Shown here piece by piece: positions 18,697 through 26,170 of a DNA stretch of 64,000 nt. A program made the position numbers and the translations under genes. Position 1 is the stretch's first letter; each line of letters starts with the position of its first letter. The DNA lies in the NCBI GenBank assembly GCA_965369605.1, contig CBDURE010000001.1, forward strand, positions 1 through 64,000. Direction: 5' to 3'. The DNA comes from JAGGVT01 sp965369605 (lineage in GTDB: Bacteria > JAJVIF01 > JAGGVT01). The notes beneath the pieces were generated by a model. It saw nothing but the letters and a program-made list of their open reading frames with translations, did no database searches and was not told the DNA's origin.

Positions 18697-21600
18697 ATGT
18701 TTAGATTTATCACTACCCTTTCTTTGGTTTTGATGCTTGTGGCAATGGTCACGGCATGTTCTTCAGGAGGCAGTATCATACCGGATGGTCCGGATGGATT
18801 TTCAGCATCATCCCAAATGCCGATCTATCTTAATCCTTCGACTGAAGGTGTGAAATCCGGGACTGGTGCTCTGGGCGTTTACCAGATTATCATCGACAAT
18901 AGTTCGTTGAATTATGATGTGCTTCCGCTCAGGTATTCAAGTTTTGTGCCAAGAGAGTATGAAACGGATTTAACACTGGCACTGACATCATCTTTCTGCA
19001 AGGATTGTTTCAAAGTAAACGGCATTACACTTAATGCCAGCGAAAATATCCTTCTGGAAGTTGGAGTAAAACACCCCTTTTCGCAGGTTACAAATTTGCC
19101 GGCACCGAGACCGCAGCGGCCTGACCTGCATGTATTCGATGTCCAGGGAATTGTTGTGGTTGAAGGCACAGCTGGTTTCCCACGATCAGGAATAACACTG
19201 AATCCTGATTTCGTGGTTAATCCTGAAGGCTTTACCAGTGTCTTTGACGCAGCGATTGACAGTATTGGCGGTTCGTTCACAACCGCAGCAAACGCTCACC
19301 CTTTCAAGATTCTCAGTATGGGCAATTTTGTTAATCCGAGCGATGATATTGGCAACTATGATCCGAGCAGCCTGAACGGATATCCAAATCCAAGCGGGAT
19401 CATGAATCCAACCGGATTTAACGTAATGAAAGGCGGATGTGAATATTTCAATACAACATACGAATTGAAATCAGAGGGAGCATCAACAAGCTTCTTGTTT
19501 GCTGTTACCTGTTCATTCGGCGAATCCGCCAAAGGAGTGGGCTCCGATCTTCAAAAACGTGACAGTCCCATTTACCTGCTGCCGGCTTTCTCGAAGCCTG
19601 AAGCATGGAAGGTGGCTGTTGATATTGAAAACAACGATCTTGCGGATAATGATAACACCTCAACAGCTGATATTGTTATACGCGTGGCGGACTGGCAGGA
19701 AGCATACGGCGCCACTCCTCCGAATCCGGCTTTTGACCCCTCTATCGATGTCGCGGTTGCTAGAAACACGCTTATCCAAGCAAGTGGAATCCACAATGTG
19801 GTGGTTGATATTCCCAGCTTGAACTTCATGGGTGATGACGCCATAGCTCAGAGTGAAATTCCCACAGGCGATTCCACCTATCTGGTTCCAAGCACATACA
19901 GAATCACTGTCAACAACGATGAGTTCGCGAGTGAAATACCTAATCCGAACAATCCTCCACAGTTCTGGGGCCTCGTGGCGATCCAGGATGACCTTGCCGG
20001 AACGGCAAATCCGAATGGGGGTATTGATCGTGAGCTGATCGTACCGGATTCCATATTCTCGATAAGTGATTACACAACCTATCAGGTTTTTGGAATCAGC
20101 ATTTTCCCACCGAATATTCCACCGACTCCGAACATTACATGTGTTGTTCCGGGTGGAGTTGAACCATTCCCAATCAACTCAGGCGACTTTCCTGATTTCC
20201 ACGGGAATTCATCAATTGACTCGGATGGCGCAATTGTTGATTACGAGTGGGATTTCGATTATGACAACATAACTCATAATTTCGCCGACCCCTCTGACCC
20301 TGAATATTACACTGATGCTGACATAACCGTTGCGGCTGATCCTCCGCCCCATAAGATGAACAATCTTCTGGCTGTTAACGCATCGAAGTATGTTGCCCTT
20401 CGCGTTACTGATGATTCAGCGGGCGCAACGACAAGTATCATGTATGTCGAGGTTGATATTGGTCCTAACCTGAATCCAATACCTGATTTGGGCATTACAT
20501 TTTACGGTACCCTGTTTCCTGCCGCGCCATATACTTTCTATGAGGATGAGAGAGTAACACTGTTGCCGGGACCCTTGACAAGCGATGATGGCGCTATCGT
20601 AACCTATCAGTACGATTTCAGTTATGATGGCACGCAATTCTACGTTGAAGCCGCGAACACCAACGGTGATCCGATTCTCTCGCCTGTTCAATTTCAGGGA
20701 GCTGTAACTATGGCAACCAAGGTGAACGATAATGGACAACCGTACGCGAGCGCAATTGACTCGAAAGTGGTTACCGTTCTTGGAACTGCGGTGAATATAC
20801 CGGTGCAGGTTTCCCTGGTGGGCGCTTCCGGAGTCGATTTGGTTAACGCAGGATTCAAATCAATCGCTGCTGGAAACACAACTATTGCTTGCGCGTGGGC
20901 GCAGACCGGAAATATGGCTGACATTTTTTATTCAGTTAGTGTTGATAACGGTCTCACATGGGCCGCCCCTGCGATTCTGAATACCACCGCAGTTGCAACC
21001 CAGCAGAGTGTGTCGCTTACTGTTAACCCGACAACTGATACGTACTATGCAGCCTTCGAGGATAACTCAGGAGGTCCTCTGGGTATTTCCTGGGCGATTT
21101 CCGATGCCAATTGCGCGGGATGGCAAGCGATCAATCAGGGACTTTTACCTCCTGTGGGAACGAATCCGGATGATCCATCCATCGCTATTAATCCCACTAC
21201 CGGCCAGGTCTATATTACATATATTGATACTCTGGCTGGTCAAAAAGAAGTAATCGTTCGGACATCGCTTGACAACGGCACGACTTGGAATGTCCCGGTT
21301 GGCGGAGTCAACTCCGATAACACCAGCGACCGCACAGACCCAAGTATCACTTGGGATGCGACTGGCAATCTGGTTGGTGTCGCGTGGGATGATTACAGAA
21401 ACAGCAGCGACTACCAGATTTATTTCAATTGGAGTAATGCTACTGCTACTGCATTCCAGGTGGCGGATGTTCAGGTTGTCCCAACTGCGGATGGCCAGAA
21501 TGACCCATCGCTGGAATGTGATGCAGGAACATGGATTATGACTTACGATGATTTGTCCGCAACCACTGAACTTTATTTCACATCAAGCGCTGATGGAATA

Positions 21601-21927
21601 ACGTGGCTGGCTCCGGTTGATGTAACCGATAATACGGACAGTGTTCATAATAACTCCTCGCTCTGTATTGATGGCCTTGGAGTTTATTATGTTGCCACCA
21701 GAGACGCTCGCGAAACCGGAATGGCTTCCAGACCGGACATCTATATTTTCAAGAGTCTGGACAATGGAGTTACATGGATACGCGGCATTTGCGCGAACGA
21801 CAGAACTGGCACTGAGAATGCCTACAATCCGAATATTACCGGATTGCCGGGAGCGCTTGGTGGATTCATTGTGATGTATGAATCACCTGACGATACCGTT
21901 TTCTGCGCTGTCAGCAACGCGTATTAA
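18697..21927 (+). CDS. large lipoprotein: CxxC module, PKD domain, Asp-box (sialidase-like) propeller
   Basis: The 1076-residue lipoprotein has lipobox VTAC (Cys21), with GGAGG 8 bases before the ATG. Residues about 40-330 form the 'second' N-terminal module of this genome: FCKDCF, VKHPF, RPDLHVFDVQG, and later EAWKVAVDIENND. Similar modules are in the genes at 26163-28883 and 34516-36207. A PKD domain lies at about 480-580 (GNSSIDSDGAIVDYEWDFDYD), with a second weaker one after it. The C-terminal part (about 690-1075) is built of Asp-box units (SVDNGLTWAAP, SLDNGTTWNVP, SADGITWLAP, SLDNGVTWIRG), which fold as a sialidase-type beta-propeller. The sialidase catalytic Arg triad and Tyr are not obvious, so binding rather than hydrolysis is likely. 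A strong terminator follows. Confidence 0.85.
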   Translation: MFRFITTLSLVLMLVAMVTACSSGGSIIPDGPDGFSASSQMPIYLNPSTEGVKSGTGALGVYQIIIDNSSLNYDVLPLRYSSFVPREYETDLTLALTSSFCKDCFKVNGITLNASENILLEVGVKHPFSQVTNLPAPRPQRPDLHVFDVQGIVVVEGTAGFPRSGITLNPDFVVNPEGFTSVFDAAIDSIGGSFTTAANAHPFKILSMGNFVNPSDDIGNYDPSSLNGYPNPSGIMNPTGFNVMKGGCEYFNTTYELKSEGASTSFLFAVTCSFGESAKGVGSDLQKRDSPIYLLPAFSKPEAWKVAVDIENNDLADNDNTSTADIVIRVADWQEAYGATPPNPAFDPSIDVAVARNTLIQASGIHNVVVDIPSLNFMGDDAIAQSEIPTGDSTYLVPSTYRITVNNDEFASEIPNPNNPPQFWGLVAIQDDLAGTANPNGGIDRELIVPDSIFSISDYTTYQVFGISIFPPNIPPTPNITCVVPGGVEPFPINSGDFPDFHGNSSIDSDGAIVDYEWDFDYDNITHNFADPSDPEYYTDADITVAADPPPHKMNNLLAVNASKYVALRVTDDSAGATTSIMYVEVDIGPNLNPIPDLGITFYGTLFPAAPYTFYEDERVTLLPGPLTSDDGAIVTYQYDFSYDGTQFYVEAANTNGDPILSPVQFQGAVTMATKVNDNGQPYASAIDSKVVTVLGTAVNIPVQVSLVGASGVDLVNAGFKSIAAGNTTIACAWAQTGNMADIFYSVSVDNGLTWAAPAILNTTAVATQQSVSLTVNPTTDTYYAAFEDNSGGPLGISWAISDANCAGWQAINQGLLPPVGTNPDDPSIAINPTTGQVYITYIDTLAGQKEVIVRTSLDNGTTWNVPVGGVNSDNTSDRTDPSITWDATGNLVGVAWDDYRNSSDYQIYFNWSNATATAFQVADVQVVPTADGQNDPSLECDAGTWIMTYDDLSATTELYFTSSADGITWLAPVDVTDNTDSVHNNSSLCIDGLGVYYVATRDARETGMASRPDIYIFKSLDNGVTWIRGICANDRTGTENAYNPNITGLPGALGGFIVMYESPDDTVFCAVSNAY

Positions 21928-21966
21928 TCAGCGGTTTGGGACTCACATAAAAGCGTTTAATTCAAA

Positions 21967-21989
21967 GGCTCCTTCGGGAGCCTTTTTTT
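21967..21989 (+). terminator. rho-independent terminator after the PKD/Asp-box lipoprotein
   Basis: A perfect stem GGCTCC / GGAGCC with a TTCG tetraloop is followed by seven T residues. It lies about 40 bases after the stop at 21927. Confidence 0.95.
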
Positions 21990-22054
21990 ATGCATCTAAA
22001 AACATGCCGCGATAATATGATAAAATTTCCACATTAAATTCAGGAGAGTTTCTT

Positions 22055-22774
22055 ATGCGCGTATCAATCTGCATGCCGGCATACAACGAGGAGGACAACA
22101 TCGAAAAAACGGTGCGGGATTGCTTTAAATCGATATCTGATTTAAATATCACAGGCGAGGTCTGTGTTACCGACGACTGCTCCAAAGACAAGACTCCTGA
22201 AATCCTGGCTAAACTGAAAACGGAATTTCCCAATCTCGTGGTGGTTACTCATGAGGGAAAAAACGAGGGCTACGGCCGCGCGTTGCGGGACGCCATTCAC
22301 GCTAGCCACGGTGAGCTGGTTGTTACAATCGATTCGGACGGCCAGTTCGATATCCTCGAACTCGGACGTCTGCTTGAACTGCTCGACAGCAACCTCGACA
22401 TGGTTGTCGGATTCCGCGACCGCAAAAAGGATTCGCTTCTGAAAGTATTCGCTGACCGTGTTCTTAACCTGATGGTCAGAATGATGTTCGGTGTAAAAGT
22501 GCGCGACACCAACTGCGCCTATAAACTAATCCGCGGCGATTTAATCCGCGACTTGAACATAGAAACAAACGGATTCCAGACACCGACTGAAATCCTCCTT
22601 AAACTCTACTACGGCGGCGCTAAATTCAAGCAGGCGAAAATCACGCATCGCGAGCGCGAGGGCGGGCAAAGTTCGCTTAAATTCTTCAAAGTGTCGTGGG
22701 ATTTCACATGCTACCTGTTCTACATGCGGGGGAAAGTAAAACTCTGGCGCAGGGGAGTTCTTGCGCAGCTGTGA
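22055..22774 (+). CDS. family 2 glycosyltransferase (dolichyl-phosphate mannosyltransferase-like)
   Basis: The 239-residue product starts with MRVSICMPAYNEEDNIEKTV, the standard opening of GT-A family 2 enzymes. Nucleotide-sugar binding is shown by VTDDCSKDKT (about 45-54) and the metal-binding TIDSDGQFD (about 89-97). The 'RDTNCAYKLIRGDLI' stretch and HREREGGQSS near the C-terminus are typical of the DPM1/polyprenyl-phosphate sugar transferase branch. No transmembrane tail is present. AGGAGAG lies ahead of the ATG. The next gene encodes a second GT2 of the same branch on the same strand, but a repeat element separates them. The likely role is transfer of a sugar to a lipid carrier for surface glycans or glycoproteins; the sugar is unknown. 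Confidence 0.9.
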   Translation: MRVSICMPAYNEEDNIEKTVRDCFKSISDLNITGEVCVTDDCSKDKTPEILAKLKTEFPNLVVVTHEGKNEGYGRALRDAIHASHGELVVTIDSDGQFDILELGRLLELLDSNLDMVVGFRDRKKDSLLKVFADRVLNLMVRMMFGVKVRDTNCAYKLIRGDLIRDLNIETNGFQTPTEILLKLYYGGAKFKQAKITHREREGGQSSLKFFKVSWDFTCYLFYMRGKVKLWRRGVLAQL

Positions 22775-22891
22775 GCAAAAAAGGGGGATGTCCCAACCAA
22801 GCCCATAGAATGCAATAAACACTGGGGTTATGAATGAATCTTATTGAAATCATCAAGTTTGAAGCCTGTTGTGGACTGTCCCCTTTTTTGC
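22775..22891. repeat. REP-like inverted repeat between two glycosyltransferase genes
   Basis: Arms 22775-22793 and 22873-22891 are inverted copies (GCAAAAAAGGGG on the left, its complement on the right; 16 of 19 match) around about 80 bases. The left arm starts right after the stop of the first gene. The pattern 'AAAAGGGGACAG' recurs at 25986 in this window and resembles REP sequences linked to RAYT transposases. Confidence 0.7.
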
Positions 22892-22928
22892 GGAGCTTAT
22901 CTACAATGTCTATGAGGTTTGCCATCGC

Positions 22929-23666
22929 ATGATAATAATTCTACTTCCGGCATACAACGAGGAAAATTCACTACTCCTGCTGTTTGAATCGCTCGATGCT
23001 GCACTTCAAAATCTGGGCGACTATCGAATCGTCGTTGTCGATGACGGCTCCTCTGATAAAACGCCTGAAATTCTTGACGGCTTGAAATCCACTTATCCGC
23101 TGACCGTTCTAACGCACGAGACGAACATGAATCTCGGACGCGCCATGCTGACCGGGCTTTCATGGATTCGCGACAACGCGTCGGATGATGATCTCGTAAT
23201 CACGATGGACGCCGACAACACACATTCGCCGGACGTTATCCAATCGCTGATAAGTGGCGCGGGAAACGGGGATGTCGGGATAGCGTCGCGATATGAAAAA
23301 GGCGGCGGCGAGCGTGGGTTAAGCGGATTTCGCAGCGTAATGAGCCGCGGCGCGGGTTTCCTGCTCCAGATGGCATTTAACGTACCGAATGTCCGCGATT
23401 ACACCTGCGGATTCAGGCTCTATCACCCGCGGATTATCCGTCGCGGATTCGATAAATTCGGCGATGATTTTGTCAGTGAAACCGGCTTCACAGCGATGGC
23501 GGAAATCCTGATTCGCCTCCACTTCACCGGCGCCAAATTCTACGAAGTCCCCCTCCTCCTGCGCTACGACCTCAAAGCCAGCCCCAGCAAAATGCACGTC
23601 TTCAGAACGGTGATGAGATATTTCAAGCTGATAGCGAAGTTAAAGCGAGTTGGGAGAAAACGTTAG
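22929..23666 (+). CDS. family 2 glycosyltransferase, second copy
   Basis: The 245-residue GT2 starts at MIIILLPAYNEENS. The frame is open back to 22869, but those codons lie in the repeat element 22775-22891, and a GAGG lies 11 bases before the ATG at 22929. Motifs are VVVDDGSSDKT and the DxD motif TMDADNTHSP, followed by YEKGGGERGLSGFR, DYTCGFRLYHPRII and VPLLLRYDLKASPSKM. The last two are characteristic of the polyprenyl-phosphate mannosyl/glucosyl-transferase branch. It shares overall order with the gene at 22055 but is clearly divergent, so the two probably use different donors or acceptors. A GCAAC/GTTGC hairpin with T6 about 35 bases downstream may terminate it. Confidence 0.9.
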   Translation: MIIILLPAYNEENSLLLLFESLDAALQNLGDYRIVVVDDGSSDKTPEILDGLKSTYPLTVLTHETNMNLGRAMLTGLSWIRDNASDDDLVITMDADNTHSPDVIQSLISGAGNGDVGIASRYEKGGGERGLSGFRSVMSRGAGFLLQMAFNVPNVRDYTCGFRLYHPRIIRRGFDKFGDDFVSETGFTAMAEILIRLHFTGAKFYEVPLLLRYDLKASPSKMHVFRTVMRYFKLIAKLKRVGRKR

Positions 23667-23677
23667 TGTGCATCACG

Positions 23678-23763
23678 CCAGCAATAATGCGGAGAGGCAA
23701 CAAAGTTGCTTTTTTAAATCAACCTAACACCAGTGTTAATGCCCAAAGAAAAAGGTGACTGAC
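23678..23763. repeat. 86-bp intergenic repeat, copy 1 (includes a hairpin)
   Basis: The element begins CCAGCAATAATGCGG and ends with a CTGAC. It matches 29016-29101 along its full 86-base length with scattered changes. This copy contains GCAAC-AAA-GTTGC followed by T6, which could terminate the glycosyltransferase transcript. The two copies flank the TPR and SBBP genes. Confidence 0.8.
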
Positions 23764-23813
23764 CCAATTAACGCTCTATTTTAAGCTGTTTGAATTCTTT
23801 TCCAGTGTTTTGG

Positions 23814-25697
23814 TTAGACACCGGTTTCTTCTCCACCTGATTGTAAATCAAGAATATCGAGCAAATTGCGAATCTTATGAATCTCTTGTTGCATTCCTAT
23901 TTCTTTGAACAGATCCAATCCCATCTTAAAGTATTCACGTGCTTCCTGTGTGTAACCTTGTGTTGCATATGCAAGCCCAAAATTACAGAAATGCCTTGCC
24001 ATACCTTCCTTATTCCCAAGTTCATCATCCAGACTCAAAGCTTTCCCAAGTAACCTGTCAGCCTTCGCAAAATTATTGAGAGTGATAAAAATACATCCTA
24101 GGTTGCCATAATTTAACGCTATGCCTTTTTTGTTACCTAATTCCTCATTCAGATGTAAAGCCTTTTCAAACATCTCAACTGCTTTTTCAAAATTCCCAGT
24201 TACCTGATAGACAGTCCCAAGATTATTGTAATCTAACGCAATTTCAAATCTATCTCCGATTTCATCATGTATCTTTTTTGCTTGTTCAAACATCTCAATA
24301 GCATTACTATGACTACCTTTCATTGCATGAATATTCCCCAAATTGCCTAAAGCTGATGCTTTTCCTATCATGTTTCCCATTTCGTCACAAATTTTCAGCG
24401 ATTTTTCATACATTTCGCTAGCCAGATCAATATCTCCCCGAAACTGATATCCAGTTCCTAGAAGATTATAATCTGATGACATTGCGACTTTATTCATCAT
24501 TTCCTCATCAATCTTCAATGCTCTCTCATACATTTCTATAGCCTTCGTAAGATCACCTTGGGATCTATAATGATTGCCCAGATTATTATGTACAATTGCC
24601 ATTTGCTCTTTATTGTTATTGCTATCAAATATGCTCAGGGCTTTGTCATACATCTCAACAGCTTTATCAAGATCACCACGAAATGAATAAACAATCCCAA
24701 GATTGCCGTATTGAAAGGCCATTCCCTCTGCATCGCCGATTTCCTCATTCTGTTTCAATGCTTTCTTATACATCTCTTCAGCCTTATTGAAGTTACCTTG
24801 TTGATGGTAAACAGTGCCAATGTTACTGTACGATCTCGCAATCCAATCTTTCAGTCCCTTTTCCAAAGAAATTTGCATTACTTTCTTGTATATTGATTCC
24901 GTCTTATCCAAGTCACCATGAAATTGATGAATCATTCCGAGCCTAGTTAATGCAAACATATCATCTGGGATATGAACTAGAATCTCATTAACTGCCTCAA
25001 GAGCATCATCAAGGTTACCAGTGATATATGCCAATGCTGCAATCTCAGATTGAATCTCAATAAACTCATGCTTTGAACTTTCAGCAATTCTCTTTAATTC
25101 ACTTATCAATGTCGATGGGGTTTTTTCTCTACGAAGTTGTTCGAGTTTATTTTCACTTTCTGCTGGTTTTTGCGAAATAATTCGAACCACACCTTCAACA
25201 GCTCTATCTTCATCCTTCTTTTCCCCTGGTAAGATGACTCCAGCCAATTCCTGTGATGAATTCCTTTTCATTTCATTAAGCAATTCTTGAATTGCTGCTA
25301 ATTGTTCGGGGAGTGGCTCAATTGTATCTTTTAAACGTGCTAGTTCGCCACTATCACCTTTATTTGATTGGTCTATCATTGCTTTAGCTAATGCTATAAA
25401 ACAACCTCCTAAAAACAGACCTAGGAATAATGAAGTATCCGGTGGGACATCAATCATCTCATTATCGACAATTCGTTCAGTTTTAATACCAAATCCTTCC
25501 CAACCTATAATTTTCCAAATCTGCAATTCTGGAAATGATGAATAGAAAATGCATCCGATACATACTGGGCCTAATGCTGCAACTAAATATGCAATGAATT
25601 TATTTTCAGGTAATGCTCTAAATGCGCATTGCCGCATTAAGAATATGCTTAAAACAGCAATTGAGACCATAATTACGATGCTTATATTTGCACTCAT
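23814..25697 (-). CDS. membrane-anchored tetratricopeptide repeat protein
   Basis: The 627-residue product starts with three hydrophobic segments (about 3-22, 33-52, 88-107), then a charged linker (115-200). About ten consecutive TPR units of 40 residues follow (about 210-620). They have the pattern 'A..YNNLGTVYQ..GNFEKAVEMFEKAL.L.EELGNKKGIA', which is the LGN/Kinesin-light-chain type with 'G' and 'N' conserved. Such 40-residue TPRs usually form peptide-binding superhelices. The TPR domain is predicted to be cytoplasmic and tethered to the membrane. AGAGG lies ahead of the ATG. The DUF4062 protein at 36353-39415 ends in TPRs of similar type. A scaffold or signal role is likely; the partner is unknown. 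Confidence 0.85.
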   Translation of the reverse strand: MSANISIVIMVSIAVLSIFLMRQCAFRALPENKFIAYLVAALGPVCIGCIFYSSFPELQIWKIIGWEGFGIKTERIVDNEMIDVPPDTSLFLGLFLGGCFIALAKAMIDQSNKGDSGELARLKDTIEPLPEQLAAIQELLNEMKRNSSQELAGVILPGEKKDEDRAVEGVVRIISQKPAESENKLEQLRREKTPSTLISELKRIAESSKHEFIEIQSEIAALAYITGNLDDALEAVNEILVHIPDDMFALTRLGMIHQFHGDLDKTESIYKKVMQISLEKGLKDWIARSYSNIGTVYHQQGNFNKAEEMYKKALKQNEEIGDAEGMAFQYGNLGIVYSFRGDLDKAVEMYDKALSIFDSNNNKEQMAIVHNNLGNHYRSQGDLTKAIEMYERALKIDEEMMNKVAMSSDYNLLGTGYQFRGDIDLASEMYEKSLKICDEMGNMIGKASALGNLGNIHAMKGSHSNAIEMFEQAKKIHDEIGDRFEIALDYNNLGTVYQVTGNFEKAVEMFEKALHLNEELGNKKGIALNYGNLGCIFITLNNFAKADRLLGKALSLDDELGNKEGMARHFCNFGLAYATQGYTQEAREYFKMGLDLFKEIGMQQEIHKIRNLLDILDLQSGGEETGV

Positions 25698-25747
25698 AGA
25701 AACCTCTAAAATAGAGAACAGAGTCCTATTTTTTCTACGATTAACAC

Positions 25748-25897
25748 TAGCTATTTGATTTCTTAGGACGTCCCTTCTTTTTCTCCAGGAAATCCATCCC
25801 TGCCAGTTTGCCCATTTTCATCAGAACTTCTTGCCCCCAGTGGCACACCGGATATTGTCCGTTTCTTGATCAAGTCGACATCCTCTTTGCCAAGCAT
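25748..25897 (-). pseudogene. C-terminal remnant of a REP-associated tyrosine transposase (RAYT)
   Basis: On the minus strand two frames join across a run of five G residues. The first gives DVDLIKKRTISGVPLG and the second EVLMKMGKLAGMDFLEKK then KGRPKKSNS and stop. This matches the typical RAYT/Y1 transposase tail 'I.kRT..G.PLG...F...lE..lGR.l....RGRPKK'. Everything upstream of about 25897 is missing or scrambled, and the remaining piece is frameshifted, so the gene is dead. Its REP-type targets are still around it (22775, 25986, 32683). Confidence 0.65.
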
Positions 25898-25985
25898 CTA
25901 TCTTATAGCTTGCGTCCTGATGCGTCAATAATAAAGGTGCTGCTCCTTTTTATAAATACAAAACAAAATCCTCCCTGGGGTGGTT

Positions 25986-26170
25986 AAAAGGGGACAGCGC
26001 CCTTTGATGTCGCCGATTATAAACGCTTTCGTGAACAACCTCGTTTACGTTAGACGCATTCTGCTCTCGCTTCCCTCACTATCATGTCAACAAAAAAACA
26101 AAACCCGGAGCGTCTGTCGCACCCCGGGTGATTTTATTTTCTACCTTATTCCACCAACACTACTACGGCC
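25986..26170. repeat. REP-containing intergenic repeat, copy A
   Basis: It starts AAAAGGGGACAGCGCCCTTTG and ends with CTACGGCC inside the last codons of the lipoprotein gene at 26163. A related copy is at 32683-32827, where the final CTACGGCC again covers the end of a minus-strand gene. Copy A has about 40 extra bases in the middle. Both contain the same terminator hairpin. Confidence 0.8.
26087..26130 (-). terminator. rho-independent terminator for the SBBP lipoprotein gene
   Basis: On the minus strand an ACCCGGGGTGCG / CGCTCCGGGT stem with a five-base loop is followed by TTTTGTTTTTTT. It lies about 35 bases after the stop at 26163. Confidence 0.85.
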